Shown: in pieces, positions 24,154 to 32,916 of the stretch
Layout: the number at the start of each line of letters is the position of its first letter
How positions within the stretch are numbered: the first letter of the stretch is position 1
NCBI GenBank assembly: GCA_910584965.1
Contig: CAJUDZ010000006.1
Span: forward strand, 62,001-126,000
Reading direction: 5' to 3'
From: an uncultured Lachnospiraceae bacterium
GTDB taxonomy: Bacteria; Bacillota; Clostridia; Lachnospirales; Lachnospiraceae
Length of the DNA: 64,000 nt
Translations under genes and position numbers: made by a program
The notes under the pieces: generated by a model
What the model was told of the DNA's origin: nothing
The model's database searches: none
Seen by the model: only the letters and a program-made list of their open reading frames with translations

Positions 24154-25017
24154 ATGTTAGTTTCAGCAACAGAAATGCTTCAAAAAGCAGTAGCCGGCCA
24201 CTATGCAGTAGGTCAGTTCAACATCAATAACCTTGAGTGGACCAAAGCTATTCTTGCGACCGCACAGGAGTGCAATTCTCCGGTTATTCTCGGTGTTTCC
24301 GAGGGCGCAGGAAAATATATGGGCGGTTACGATGTCGTTATGGGTATGGTAAACGGTCTGATCAAAGACCAGAACATTACCGTTCCGGTAGCGGTTCATT
24401 TGGATCACGGTTCCTATGATCATTGTTACAAATGTATGGAAGCCGGATTCCCGTCCGTTATGTTCGACGGTTCCAAGTACTCTATCGAAGAAAATATTGA
24501 AAAGACAAAAGAACTGGTTGCAGCTGCACATGACAAAGGAATTTCCATCGAGGCAGAAGTCGGCTCTATCGGCGGCGAAGAAGACGGCGTTGTAGGTATG
24601 GGCGAGTGCGCCGACCCGGCAGAATGCAAGCAGATCGCAGATCTGGGCGTAGATTTTCTGGCAGCAGGCATCGGTAACATCCACGGAAAATATCCTGAGA
24701 ACTGGCAGGGATTACAGTTCGACGTACTTGCTTCCGTTCAGGAGAAGACAGGAACGCTTCCGTTAGTGCTTCACGGCGGTACAGGTATTCCGGATGATAT
24801 GATTAAGAAGGCAATTTCTCTCGGCGTTGCGAAAATCAACGTAAATACGGAATGCCAGTTAGTATTTGCAGAAGCAACCCGTAAATATATCGAAGCAGGC
24901 AAAGACCTTGAAGGCAAGGGATTTGACCCTCGTAAACTTCTCGCTCCCGGCGTAGAAGCGATCAAGGCAAAAGTAAAAGAGAAAATGGAATTGTTCGGTT
25001 CCGTTGGCAAGGCTTGA
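24154..25017 (+). CDS. fba: Fructose-1,6-bisphosphate aldolase, class II
   Basis: A 287-residue zinc-dependent aldolase of glycolysis and gluconeogenesis, splitting fructose-1,6-bisphosphate to dihydroxyacetone phosphate and glyceraldehyde 3-phosphate. The zinc ligands are in HLDHG (near residues 81-85) and the later LHGGTG and GIGNIHG segments; VNTECQ and the EAEVGSIGG patch are typical. Length fits the short class IIB group. A tagatose-bisphosphate activity is possible within this family but the layout favours FBA. The ATG at 24154 follows GGAGGTAA. A TATAAT at 24087-24092 is the likely -10 box, with no good -35. Codons here are those of a highly expressed gene. Confidence 0.95.
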   Translation: MLVSATEMLQKAVAGHYAVGQFNINNLEWTKAILATAQECNSPVILGVSEGAGKYMGGYDVVMGMVNGLIKDQNITVPVAVHLDHGSYDHCYKCMEAGFPSVMFDGSKYSIEENIEKTKELVAAAHDKGISIEAEVGSIGGEEDGVVGMGECADPAECKQIADLGVDFLAAGIGNIHGKYPENWQGLQFDVLASVQEKTGTLPLVLHGGTGIPDDMIKKAISLGVAKINVNTECQLVFAEATRKYIEAGKDLEGKGFDPRKLLAPGVEAIKAKVKEKMELFGSVGKA

Positions 25018-25046
25018 GAAAGAAAAGCAATATAAAATTTATGGAG

Positions 25047-25075
25047 AGAGCTGTCTATGGGGCAGCTCTTTTTAT
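25047..25075 (+). terminator. Intrinsic terminator after fba
   Basis: Stem agagctg with cagctct around a nine-base loop, followed by tttttatctt. Confidence 0.85.
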
Positions 25076-25179
25076 CTTATAGAAAATTGTTGAGCCTGCG
25101 CTTTTTTATTTTAAAGGAAATTAAGAAAGTGTGAAGCATTTTAAATTGTATTTATTATGAGGGGAAAAGGAGAATACTT

Positions 25180-25656
25180 ATGAAAACATGGAATGTGACG
25201 TCTGACGGCGCCGGGTATTATGTGGAGCTTAAAAACAACAAACAGGTTGTAGTAAACGGGGCAGTACTGAATTTGAAAGAATACCGGGTAAAAACCGGGA
25301 TGCTCCAGACGGAATATGAAATCCCGGTCGGTTTTCGGAAGGCGCTTCTGATTATCAGGAGCATGAGCCAACCGCGGCTTATCATGGATAACAGGGATTG
25401 TGCGACCGGAGAGGAATATGTTCCCTTCAAAACGCCTGCCTGGGCCTATGTGTTTATCGTTTTACATTGCGGTAATTTCCTGAACGGGGCATTAGGAGGC
25501 GCGCTGGCAGCGGTGGGGATGTTGACGGCGGCTTCCGTTTCCAGTAATCAAAAATTGAATCTGGCATTAAGAATTATCATTAACATCGTGATCCTCATAG
25601 CCGCTTATGCGATCATGTTCGGGATTGCATTTGCTCTGACGGGTTTGTGGTATTAG
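25180..25656 (+). CDS. Small hypothetical membrane protein
   Basis: A 158-residue protein that I do not recognise. The N-terminal 85 residues look like a soluble beta-rich domain (YYVELKNNKQVVVNGAVLNL). Two hydrophobic segments follow: about 87-115, Gly/Ala-rich, and about 128-152, strongly hydrophobic. There is no signal peptide or catalytic motif. The ATG at 25180 follows AAAGGAG. The gene stands alone between two terminators. Confidence 0.75.
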   Translation: MKTWNVTSDGAGYYVELKNNKQVVVNGAVLNLKEYRVKTGMLQTEYEIPVGFRKALLIIRSMSQPRLIMDNRDCATGEEYVPFKTPAWAYVFIVLHCGNFLNGALGGALAAVGMLTAASVSSNQKLNLALRIIINIVILIAAYAIMFGIAFALTGLWY

Positions 25657-25680
25657 GAAAAAGTCCCCTGAAAAGGGAGG

Positions 25681-25713
25681 ATGCCAGGTAAACTGGTTTT
25701 ACCTGGCATTTAT
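25681..25713 (+). terminator. Intrinsic terminator
   Basis: Stem atgccaggtaaa with ttttacctggcat around a short loop, then ttatt. It ends the small membrane-protein gene. Confidence 0.8.
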
Positions 25714-25870
25714 TATGAAAAAGTATTAATTAATCTGTCTGCTTTGTTATTTCTTTTGTGTTATCTTATGATATTAGTATATGCAGAAGAAATGTCTAAA
25801 GAATGATACGCAAGTGAAGTTTCTTTAAATTAAGTATGAATAAATTATGAACGCAGGGGAGGCGGATTTT

Positions 25871-26842
25871 ATGCTGAAACTGATTAAAATTGCGGTTGGG
25901 AGCGTGGTGTCTATTTTTCTTGCCGATATGCTTGGCCTCAGTTACGGCACTTCGGCGGGTATTATTACGCTTTTGACAATACAGGACACTTCCAGGGAAA
26001 CGATCATTATTTCCGTGAAAAGAGTCTGCGCCTTTCTTCTGGCGGCGGTTCTCGCCGGTTTGGTTTTTCGTGCTGCGGGGTATCATGTGATTTCTTACGG
26101 CATTTTTTTGTTTCTTTTTATAGCATGCTGTATTCCGCTGCGTCTTGGGGACGCGGTTTCCATCAATGCGGTCCTGGCAACGCACTATCTTCTGGAAATG
26201 GACATGTCTCCCTCTTTTATCTGGAATGAGGTACAGCTTCTTTTCATTGGAGCGGGCATTGGCACGCTTTTTAATCTTTATATGCCGGGAAAGGAAAGAG
26301 AAATCCGTGCCATGCAGTACCGGCTGGAGGAGGATATGCGGGAAGTGCTTTTACGGATGGCCGAGTATATCGGAAAAGAGGAACGGCCGGATTATACGGG
26401 GGACTGTTTTGAAAAACTGCAGGCCGATATTGAGGCGGGTAAGAAGCAGGCTTATGCTTATATGAATAATACTTTTTTTCAGGAATCAAAGTACTTTATG
26501 GATTATATGAATATGAGGCAGCAGCAGATGGTCGTATTAAAGGATATTTATAAGAGGATGTTAAGCATCCGCACACATTTGCCGCAGACAAATCAGGCGG
26601 CCGGACTGCTCCATGAAACTGCGGTTACTTTCGGGGAATCCAATAATGCCAGAGATCTGCTTGCGGAACTGGAGGAAGTGCTTCTGCGGATGAAGGATTC
26701 CCGTCTGCCTGTGACGAGAGAAGAGTTTGAAGATCGCGCGGTACTGTATGCTGTCCTGACGGATCTGGCATATTTTTTGCAGCTGAAAAAGGATTTTGTC
26801 GATTCTCTTACCGGGGAACAGATTAAGCGGTATTGGGAATGA
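25871..26842 (+). CDS. Aromatic acid exporter family protein (DUF939/ArAE type)
   Basis: A 323-residue protein with six hydrophobic helices in residues 1-140 (for example ITLLTIQDTSRET between helices, a family pattern) and a long hydrophilic helical C-terminal half, the architecture of ArAE_1 proteins of Firmicutes. The family is related to fusaric-acid resistance exporters, but for most members transport has not been shown. The ATG at 25871 is chosen because AGGGGAGGCGG lies directly upstream; the earlier ATG at 25847 puts the ribosome site inside the gene. It faces the cyclophilin gene convergently; the 72-base gap between them holds only a weak five-base stem. Confidence 0.85.
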   Translation: MLKLIKIAVGSVVSIFLADMLGLSYGTSAGIITLLTIQDTSRETIIISVKRVCAFLLAAVLAGLVFRAAGYHVISYGIFLFLFIACCIPLRLGDAVSINAVLATHYLLEMDMSPSFIWNEVQLLFIGAGIGTLFNLYMPGKEREIRAMQYRLEEDMREVLLRMAEYIGKEERPDYTGDCFEKLQADIEAGKKQAYAYMNNTFFQESKYFMDYMNMRQQQMVVLKDIYKRMLSIRTHLPQTNQAAGLLHETAVTFGESNNARDLLAELEEVLLRMKDSRLPVTREEFEDRAVLYAVLTDLAYFLQLKKDFVDSLTGEQIKRYWE

Positions 26843-26914
26843 ATGCAGAATGGAAGGCCGGGGGCTCATTCAGGAGCCTTCAGTCCTTCCATAAAGCATT
26901 TTGCGGAAAGTATC

Positions 26915-27436
26915 CTATATCTTCTCCGGTTCCGGGTATTCCACGCCAAAGCAGTCTACGGTAACGCTTTCCATGATCTGTTCTTCCAAAGGCCTGTCAT
27001 TGTAATCGGTAGACGTCTCGGCAATTTTGTTCACCACATCCATGCCTTCGATCACTTTTCCAAACGCCGCGTAAGCGCCGTCCAGATGCGGGCTTTTCTT
27101 GTGCATAATGAAGAACTGGCTGCCTGCCGAATTGGGGTGCATGCTTCTTGCCATGGACAGAACGCCTTCGGTGTGTTTTAAATCGTTGGTATGACCGTTC
27201 TGTGCAAATTCACCGCGGATAGAATAACCCGGGCCGCCCATGCCGGTGCCTTCCGGGTCGCCGCCCTGTATCATGAAGCCTTTGATGACTCTGTGGAAGA
27301 TCAGGCCGTCATAGAAATTTTTCTGAATCAGGCTGATAAAGTTATTGACGGATACCGGTGCGATTTCAGGATATAATTCGGCTTTTATGGTATCTCCGCC
27401 TTTCATTGTAAAAGTGACAATTGGATTTTGTGCCAT
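26915..27436 (-). CDS. Peptidyl-prolyl cis-trans isomerase, cyclophilin type
   Basis: A 173-residue single-domain cyclophilin that speeds proline isomerisation during folding. Active-site segments are FHRVIKGFMIQGGDP (catalytic Arg), GSQFFI and LDGAYAAFGKV, where mammalian cyclophilins have a Trp before His; here Leu-Asp-Gly-Ala-Tyr stands there. No signal peptide, so it is cytoplasmic. The ATG is the complement of 27434-27436, after aaaggaatcaaaaag. It is divergent from the GNAT gene, with 66 bases between the two starts. Confidence 0.94.
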   Translation of the reverse strand: MAQNPIVTFTMKGGDTIKAELYPEIAPVSVNNFISLIQKNFYDGLIFHRVIKGFMIQGGDPEGTGMGGPGYSIRGEFAQNGHTNDLKHTEGVLSMARSMHPNSAGSQFFIMHKKSPHLDGAYAAFGKVIEGMDVVNKIAETSTDYNDRPLEEQIMESVTVDCFGVEYPEPEKI

Positions 27437-27502
27437 TCTTTTTGATTCCTTTCTGATTTTTTAATATAATAATAGAGGATAAGCGGAAGAAGGTAAAGAG
27501 GT

Positions 27503-28342
27503 ATGTTAAAAAGGATTGTTTTTATCTGGGAAAAAGAAGATATTATAAAAGATATGACGGCGATTCTGCGGGAGCTGGAAGAGAAGCATACAGAAGCGCT
27601 GGTGAGAAGCGCAGATGATGAAGAGTCGGAAGAGAAGGAGGCAGAGGACACGCTTTTTGTGACGGACTCTGCGCGGTGGCAGAAACGCCTGTGGGAGAGA
27701 AAAATCCCGGTTATCATTTATCTGCATGAGGATAACCGGGAAGAAAACTTTCTGCTTGCGGAATATGCCATAGAACGGATTGCGGAAATCGAGGCGGAAT
27801 CGCTGGAACTTGCCTATCTGCGCCTGACCGGGCAGCCGTGGACGATTCTGACAACGGACAGATGTATTATAAGAGAAACAACTACGGAGGATGTGGACAG
27901 TTTTTATGAAATATACAGAGAACCGTCTGTTACGGAGTATATGGAAGGGCTGTATGAAGACCGGGACGCAGAGATTGCCTATATTCAGGATTATATCAGA
28001 AATGTCTATCGTTTCTATGGATATGGTATGTGGACGGTTTTGGAGAAAACGGATGGAAAGATAATTGGCAGGGCGGGGCTGAGCTGGCGGGAAGGCTGTG
28101 ATATACCGGAGCTGGGATTTGTGATAGGCGTGCCGTGGCAGCGGAAAGGTTATGCTTATGAGGTTTGTACGGCGATTCTTGCATACGGACGGAAAGAACT
28201 TGGCTTTGATTCTTTTCAGGCATTGCTCATGAGAGGGAATGAGAAGTCCCGGGCATTGTGTGGGAAACTGGGGTTTACGTATGTGGAAGACGTTATGGTG
28301 GAGGGCGCGGCGTATATGAGGATGCTGCTTGGAAATATTTAA
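27503..28342 (+). CDS. GNAT acetyltransferase with an extra N-terminal domain
   Basis: A 279-residue protein. Residues about 115-279 form a GNAT fold: CIIRETTTEDVDSFYEIY opens it, the acetyl-CoA loop region is GVPWQRKGYAYEV, and GNEKSRALCGKLGF closes it, as in RimJ/RimL-type enzymes. The first 115 residues are not GNAT: they contain an acidic stretch (DDEESEEKEAED) and TDSARW then VIIYLHE, which resemble a degenerate Rossmann or HAD-like half. The acceptor substrate is unknown. The ATG at 27503 follows AAAGAGG. A promoter for the next gene starts only nine bases after its stop. Confidence 0.85.
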   Translation: MLKRIVFIWEKEDIIKDMTAILRELEEKHTEALVRSADDEESEEKEAEDTLFVTDSARWQKRLWERKIPVIIYLHEDNREENFLLAEYAIERIAEIEAESLELAYLRLTGQPWTILTTDRCIIRETTTEDVDSFYEIYREPSVTEYMEGLYEDRDAEIAYIQDYIRNVYRFYGYGMWTVLEKTDGKIIGRAGLSWREGCDIPELGFVIGVPWQRKGYAYEVCTAILAYGRKELGFDSFQALLMRGNEKSRALCGKLGFTYVEDVMVEGAAYMRMLLGNI

Positions 28343-28350
28343 AAAGGGTA

Positions 28351-28379
28351 TTGACATTCGAAATTGGCGGTGTTAGAAT
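28351..28379 (+). promoter_or_regulatory. Promoter of the amt leader, TTGACA-17-TAGAAT
   Basis: TTGACA at 28351-28356 and TAGAAT at 28374-28379 with a 17-base spacer. The predicted start, near 28386, lies upstream of two terminator-like hairpins and 130 bases before the amt start codon. Confidence 0.75.
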
Positions 28380-28394
28380 CCAGTTTATAAGAGC

Positions 28395-28430
28395 AAAGGT
28401 GCTGTGAAGAGATTCATGGCACCTTTTTTC
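28395..28430 (+). terminator. Leader hairpin 1 with T-run upstream of amt
   Basis: Stem aaaggtgc (28395-28402) with gcaccttt (28419-28426), extended inward by gtgaa-gaga-ttcat, followed by six Ts. It lies between a promoter and the gene, so it probably acts as an attenuator. Confidence 0.75.
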
Positions 28431-28446
28431 TTAACAGAATATTTAT

Positions 28447-28500
28447 AAAAATGTGGAGCAAGGGCGCTTACGGGAAGGCGTCATTGTATCCACATTTTTT
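28447..28500 (+). terminator. Leader hairpin 2 with T-run upstream of amt
   Basis: Stem aaaaatgtgga (28447-28457) with tccacattttt (28489-28499), extended by caa/ttg inside; the loop is large and partly structured. The T-run ends six bases before the amt ribosome site. Confidence 0.7.
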
Positions 28501-28517
28501 ATGTGAGGAGGAGTAAC

Positions 28518-30263
28518 ATGAATGAAGAAATTTTGAGTGTAGTGAGCAGAGAGGTGTTCGGCGTCTGGTTTTTAATCGGCGCAGCGCTGGTGTTCTGGAT
28601 GCAGGCCGGTTTTGCGATGGTGGAGACCGGTTTTACCAGAGCAAAAAATGCGGGAAATATCCTGATGAAAAACCTGATGGATTTCTGCATCGGTACGGTT
28701 GTTTTTATTCTGATCGGTTTTGGCCTGCTTCTGGGTGAAGATATGGCCGGGCTGATTGGAAAGCCCGGATTCGATATTTTTACGAATTACGCGGATTTTG
28801 ACTGGTCGAATTTTGTATTCAACCTCGTATTCTGCGCGACAACGGCGACGATTGTGTCCGGTGCGATGGCGGAACGGACGAAGTTTTTATCTTATTGTAT
28901 TTATTCGGCCGTGATTTCCGCATTGATTTATCCGATTGAAGCGCATTGGATATGGGGCGGCGGCTGGCTTGCGCAGATGGGCTTCCATGATTTTGCGGGT
29001 TCCTGTGCGATACATATGGTAGGCGGTATTTCCGCGCTTATCGGTGCAAAAATTTTAGGTCCCCGTATCGGTAAGTTTACAAAAGAAAAAGACGGAAAGA
29101 CGAAAGTCAGTGCTTTTCCCGGACATAACCTGCCGATAGGATGCCTTGGCGTCTTTATCCTGTGGCTTGGCTGGTACGGTTTCAACGGTGCGGCCTGTAC
29201 GAGTGTGGAACAGCTTGGTTCAGTATTTGTAACGACAACGGTAGCGCCGGCGATTGCGACAGTCGTATGTATGATTTATACCTGGATAAAATATGGAAAG
29301 CCGGATGTTTCGATGTGCCTGAACGCATCACTGGCAGGCCTTGTGGCGATTACGGCGCCCTGTGATGTGACGGATGTAACGGGGGCGCTGGTGATTGGCG
29401 CTGTATCGGGTCTGCTGGTTGTATTTGGGGTTTGGGTTCTGGATTATAAACTGCATATCGACGACCCGGTCGGTGCGGTAGCGGTGCATTGTCTGAACGG
29501 TATCTGGGGGACAGTGGCGACAGGCCTTTTTGCAACTACATCGGCGCCGGGAAACGACAGCATATCAGGTCTTTTTTATGGAGGCGGATTCAGACAGCTT
29601 GGTTTACAGTTGATCGGATTTGCGGCGGTAGCGGCCTGGACGACGGTCACGATTACGATTACGTTTATTATTATTAAAGTTTTCTTTGGGCTTCGTGTCA
29701 GCGAAGAAGAGGAAATTGTAGGACTGGATTCCTGCGAGCATGGGCTTGCGTCCGCGTATTCGGGATTCAGCATTATGGATATTTCCAATACAATGACAAT
29801 GGATGTCAACGAAAATACGAGTCTGGGTACGGAGGTATATGAGGAAGTTTCTGCCGCACAGAAAGAACCGGAAATTCCGGTCATTGCGGAATATCCGGCG
29901 GGGGCAGCGGGAATGTATAAGGTTGTTATTATTGCCAGACTGTCCAGATATGATCATTTGAAAAAAGCGATGAATGACCTGGGGGTTACCGGTATGACGG
30001 TGACACAGGTTATGGGATGCGGTGTTCAGAAAGGTTCCGGCGATGTATACCGCGGCGTTGAAATCGATGCGACGCTTCTTCCGAAAGTCAAGGTTGAAGT
30101 AATCGTCAGCAGGATTCCGGTCGATGCGGTTATCGCGGCGGCGAAAAAAGCTCTTTATACAGGGAATATCGGTGATGGTAAGATTTTTGTATACCATGTG
30201 ATGAGGGTCGTAAAGGTACGTACCGGTGAAGAAGATTTTGCGGCTTTACAGGATGTAGAATAA
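28518..30263 (+). CDS. amt: Ammonium channel fused to a P-II signalling domain
   Basis: A 581-residue fusion. Residues 1 to about 405 are an Amt/Rh ammonium channel with eleven hydrophobic helices (FWMQAGFAMVETGF at the start, WIWGGGWL, and VAVHCLNGIWGT with a pore histidine). A linker of about 60 residues follows. Residues 466-581 are a complete P-II domain: MYKVVIIARL, T-loop VQKGSGDVYRGVE, and TGNIGDGKIFV with the ATP-binding Lys at domain position 90. At T-loop position 51, where GlnB has the uridylylated Tyr, there is Ile, so uridylylation is not expected. P-II normally plugs Amt from the cytoplasm; here it is covalently attached. The ATG at 28518 follows AGGAGGAG. Expression is probably governed by the leader hairpins. 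Confidence 0.93.
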   Translation: MNEEILSVVSREVFGVWFLIGAALVFWMQAGFAMVETGFTRAKNAGNILMKNLMDFCIGTVVFILIGFGLLLGEDMAGLIGKPGFDIFTNYADFDWSNFVFNLVFCATTATIVSGAMAERTKFLSYCIYSAVISALIYPIEAHWIWGGGWLAQMGFHDFAGSCAIHMVGGISALIGAKILGPRIGKFTKEKDGKTKVSAFPGHNLPIGCLGVFILWLGWYGFNGAACTSVEQLGSVFVTTTVAPAIATVVCMIYTWIKYGKPDVSMCLNASLAGLVAITAPCDVTDVTGALVIGAVSGLLVVFGVWVLDYKLHIDDPVGAVAVHCLNGIWGTVATGLFATTSAPGNDSISGLFYGGGFRQLGLQLIGFAAVAAWTTVTITITFIIIKVFFGLRVSEEEEIVGLDSCEHGLASAYSGFSIMDISNTMTMDVNENTSLGTEVYEEVSAAQKEPEIPVIAEYPAGAAGMYKVVIIARLSRYDHLKKAMNDLGVTGMTVTQVMGCGVQKGSGDVYRGVEIDATLLPKVKVEVIVSRIPVDAVIAAAKKALYTGNIGDGKIFVYHVMRVVKVRTGEEDFAALQDVE

Positions 30264-30301
30264 AGAAGTTATCCACTTAATCCCTTAGCATAGATTCAAA
30301 G

Positions 30302-30331
30302 CCCTCGGCGCTTCCACCGCCGGGGGTTTTG
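30302..30331 (+). terminator. Intrinsic terminator after amt
   Basis: Stem ccctcggcg with cgccggggg (one wobble pair), seven-base loop, then tttt. Confidence 0.8.
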
Positions 30332-30374
30332 ACGTAAAAGATTTGTTTAAATTCAATTCCGCTCAAAAGTCTTC

Positions 30375-30404
30375 TTGAATATCCGTATTGTTTTTCGGTA
30401 TAAT
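30375..30404 (+). promoter_or_regulatory. pyk promoter TTGAAT-18-TATAAT
   Basis: TTGAAT at 30375-30380 and TATAAT at 30399-30404 with an 18-base spacer, about 60 bases before the start codon. Confidence 0.7.
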
Positions 30405-30465
30405 AAAAAAGATCAGTACAGCATGAAGGAAACGGACTTGAATTTGTATGCAGGAGGGTAAAACA

Positions 30466-31881
30466 TTGAGAAAAACAAAAATTGTATGTACACTGGGACC
30501 GTCAACGGATAATGAGGAAGTCATGCGGCAGATGATGCTCGAAGGCATGAACGTTGCGCGGTGCAATTTCTCTCATGGCGTTTATGAGGAACATAAGAAA
30601 CGGATGGATATGGTGAAGAAAATCCGCAAAGAGGTGAAAAAGCCGGTGGCAATTCTGCTGGATACCAAAGGGCCGGAAGTCAGGGTAAGGCAGTTTAAGA
30701 ACGGTAAAATAACGCTGCAGGAAGGACAGCTCTTTACGCTGACTTCGGAAGAAGTCGAAGGAACCGAAGAGAAAGTATCCGTTACTTACAGCCGTCTTTA
30801 TGAAGACCTCGAAGTGGGAATGACGGTGCTGATCGACGACGGTTTGATCGAAATGAAAGTGGAAAAGGTAGAGAAGACCAATATCGTGTGCCGTGTCATT
30901 AACGGCGGCGTTGTTTCCAATAATAAAGGAATCAACGTACCGGATGTCAATCTTTCCATGCCGTATCTGAGCGATAAGGACAGAGAGGATATTCTGTTTG
31001 GCATCGAACAGGATGTGGATTTTGTGGCGGCGTCTTTCGTTCAGTGCAAAGAGGATATTTTACAGTTGAGAAGGCTGCTCGATAAAAATGGCGGTGAGGA
31101 AATAAAGATCATTTCCAAGATCGAAAACTTACAGGGTGTGGAAAACATCGATGAAATTATCGAAGTATCCGACGGCATCATGATCGCGCGGGGAGATATG
31201 GGGGTTGAGATTCCCTATGAAGAAGTGCCTGTGATACAGAAAATGATTATTAAGAAAGTATATCAGGTAGGAAAGCAGGTCATTACCGCGACACAGATGC
31301 TGGAATCCATGATTAAGAATCCGAGACCGACCAGGGCGGAGGCGACGGATATCGCCAATGCGGTTTATGACGGAACAAGCGCAATCATGCTTTCCGGGGA
31401 GACGGCGGCCGGAGCCTATCCTGTGGAAGCGGTTAAAACAATGGTAAGAATTGCGGAACGCACCGAGCAGGATGTGGATTACCGGAAGCGGTTTTTTAAT
31501 CATGACAGAAAAGCCAATCCCGATGTGACCGATGCGATATGCCATGCGACCTGCACAACGGCGCTCGATCTGAGCGCGAAAGCGATCGTTACCGTGACGA
31601 AGTCCGGCAGGTCGGCGAGAATGATAGCCGGATACCGGCCTGCGAGCAGTATCATCGGCTGTGCGACGACCGAAAAAATATGCAGACAGATTAATCTGAC
31701 ATGGGGGGTAACGCCGGTATTAGTTAAGGAAGAAAAAGACGTATTTGATTTATTCCGTAACGCGATCGCGGCGGCGGAGAAGATGCAGCTTCTGGAGAAA
31801 GGCGATCTGACCGTTATTACATCGGGTGTTCCGATGGGGATTTCCGGCACAACGAATATGATTAAAGTGCAAATAGTATAA
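30466..31881 (+). CDS. pyk: Pyruvate kinase
   Basis: A 471-residue glycolytic enzyme making pyruvate and ATP from phosphoenolpyruvate and ADP. Visible are TKIVCTLGPS, the substrate loop NFSHG, LLDTKGPEVR, the active-site signature around IISKIEN, and MIARGDMGVEIP. The TTG at 30466 is taken as start: the ribosome site AGGAGGG sits at 30451-30457, inside the frame that opens at the ATG at 30448, and pyruvate kinases begin MRKTKIV. The extra phosphoenolpyruvate-synthase-like C-terminal domain seen in Bacillus is absent; the protein ends with the usual regulatory domain. Confidence 0.95.
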   Translation: MRKTKIVCTLGPSTDNEEVMRQMMLEGMNVARCNFSHGVYEEHKKRMDMVKKIRKEVKKPVAILLDTKGPEVRVRQFKNGKITLQEGQLFTLTSEEVEGTEEKVSVTYSRLYEDLEVGMTVLIDDGLIEMKVEKVEKTNIVCRVINGGVVSNNKGINVPDVNLSMPYLSDKDREDILFGIEQDVDFVAASFVQCKEDILQLRRLLDKNGGEEIKIISKIENLQGVENIDEIIEVSDGIMIARGDMGVEIPYEEVPVIQKMIIKKVYQVGKQVITATQMLESMIKNPRPTRAEATDIANAVYDGTSAIMLSGETAAGAYPVEAVKTMVRIAERTEQDVDYRKRFFNHDRKANPDVTDAICHATCTTALDLSAKAIVTVTKSGRSARMIAGYRPASSIIGCATTEKICRQINLTWGVTPVLVKEEKDVFDLFRNAIAAAEKMQLLEKGDLTVITSGVPMGISGTTNMIKVQIV

Positions 31882-31882
31882 A

Positions 31883-31931
31883 AAATGAGAAGGTTTCTTT
31901 TGTATTTTTATATAAAGAAACCTTCTCATTT
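31883..31931. terminator. Bidirectional terminator between pyk and the AEC gene
   Basis: A long stem aaatgagaaggtttcttt with its complement aaagaaaccttctcattt around a T/A-rich loop. It ends transcripts from both converging genes. Confidence 0.85.
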
Positions 31932-31968
31932 GTCAGTTGAGGGTAAGAAAATCTGATGAAGAATCCGC

Positions 31969-32916
31969 CTACGCAATAAAAAACGTCACAATCGGAATGG
32001 TGATCAGGCTCAGAAGCGTCGTCAGGATAATACCCTGTGAAATGGCAGATTCTTCCACATGCAGCTGCTTGGAAAGCATCAGCGGCATGTTACCCGCGGG
32101 GACGGCTAACATCAGTGCGGTGGTATTCAGAATCAAAGGTTCTTTGACAAAAAGACCGAGCAGCAATGTAAAGCCGACGGGCAGCAGTATCTGTCTGATC
32201 AGTGTGAAACCGTAAAGTTTCGGATGGGAGAAAATATCTCTCGGCGCCATCTGCGCGACCGATACTCCGAGCACAAGCATGGACAAAAAGGTGGTAGTCC
32301 GTCCGGCATGTGTCAGGGAGGCGGAAATAATCTCCGGCACGTTAAAATTGCCGAGATAGAAAAAGATAGTCAGCGCGGCGGAAATGGTTCCGGCATTGAC
32401 GAGTTTGTGCAGGATGCTTTCCGGTTTCTGCGGCGCGGCGCCGGGATTCTGCGCTATGGATGCTTTTTTCAGGGTAGACAGCCCATAAGTGTATACGAGG
32501 AGATTATAAATCAGATTATTGATGGATACAAAAATCAGGGAGCCGGAGCCGAGCACGGCGGATGCTAACGGAATGCCGATGAATCCGACATTGCCGAAAA
32601 CGGTCAGCATGCGGTAGGAATAGCGGGCGTTGTCCGGAACCCTTAAAACAAGCGGAATCAAATGGGCAGATAAAATCAAAACAGAATAGGAAATAATAAA
32701 AACACATAAACTCAGCCCCAGCGTCCGTAACGGAACTTTCGGAGAATCGTCGAAGGCGGAACAGATTAAAACGGCGGGGTTTGTGATATTGACAATCAGG
32801 CCGGAAAGCTGTCTTGAAGTATCTTCGGACAGCATTTTTTTGCGGAAAAGAAGGATTCCGACGGTGATTAAAATCATTATGATAATCATTTGTTCCAGTA
32901 CGACTGCAATGCTCAT
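31969..32916 (-). CDS. AEC family transporter (auxin efflux carrier type)
   Basis: A 315-residue membrane protein with about ten helices and the central break between two five-helix halves typical of the AEC family (N-terminal IVNITNPAVLI, C-terminal AVPAGNMPLMLSKQL). Bacterial relatives carry malate, malonate or other organic anions; the substrate here is not known. The ATG complementary to 32914-32916 is used because GGAGGG lies upstream; the frame before it is unsupported. It is divergent from glpK, with about 150 bases between. Confidence 0.88.
   Translation of the reverse strand: MSIAVVLEQMIIIMILITVGILLFRKKMLSEDTSRQLSGLIVNITNPAVLICSAFDDSPKVPLRTLGLSLCVFIISYSVLILSAHLIPLVLRVPDNARYSYRMLTVFGNVGFIGIPLASAVLGSGSLIFVSINNLIYNLLVYTYGLSTLKKASIAQNPGAAPQKPESILHKLVNAGTISAALTIFFYLGNFNVPEIISASLTHAGRTTTFLSMLVLGVSVAQMAPRDIFSHPKLYGFTLIRQILLPVGFTLLLGLFVKEPLILNTTALMLAVPAGNMPLMLSKQLHVEESAISQGIILTTLLSLITIPIVTFFIA

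Noticed and set aside
28381..28517. ANTAR-type tandem hairpin target in the amt leader
   Set aside because: The two hairpins do not show the paired small stems with six-base loops typical of that motif; kept only as a general attenuator.
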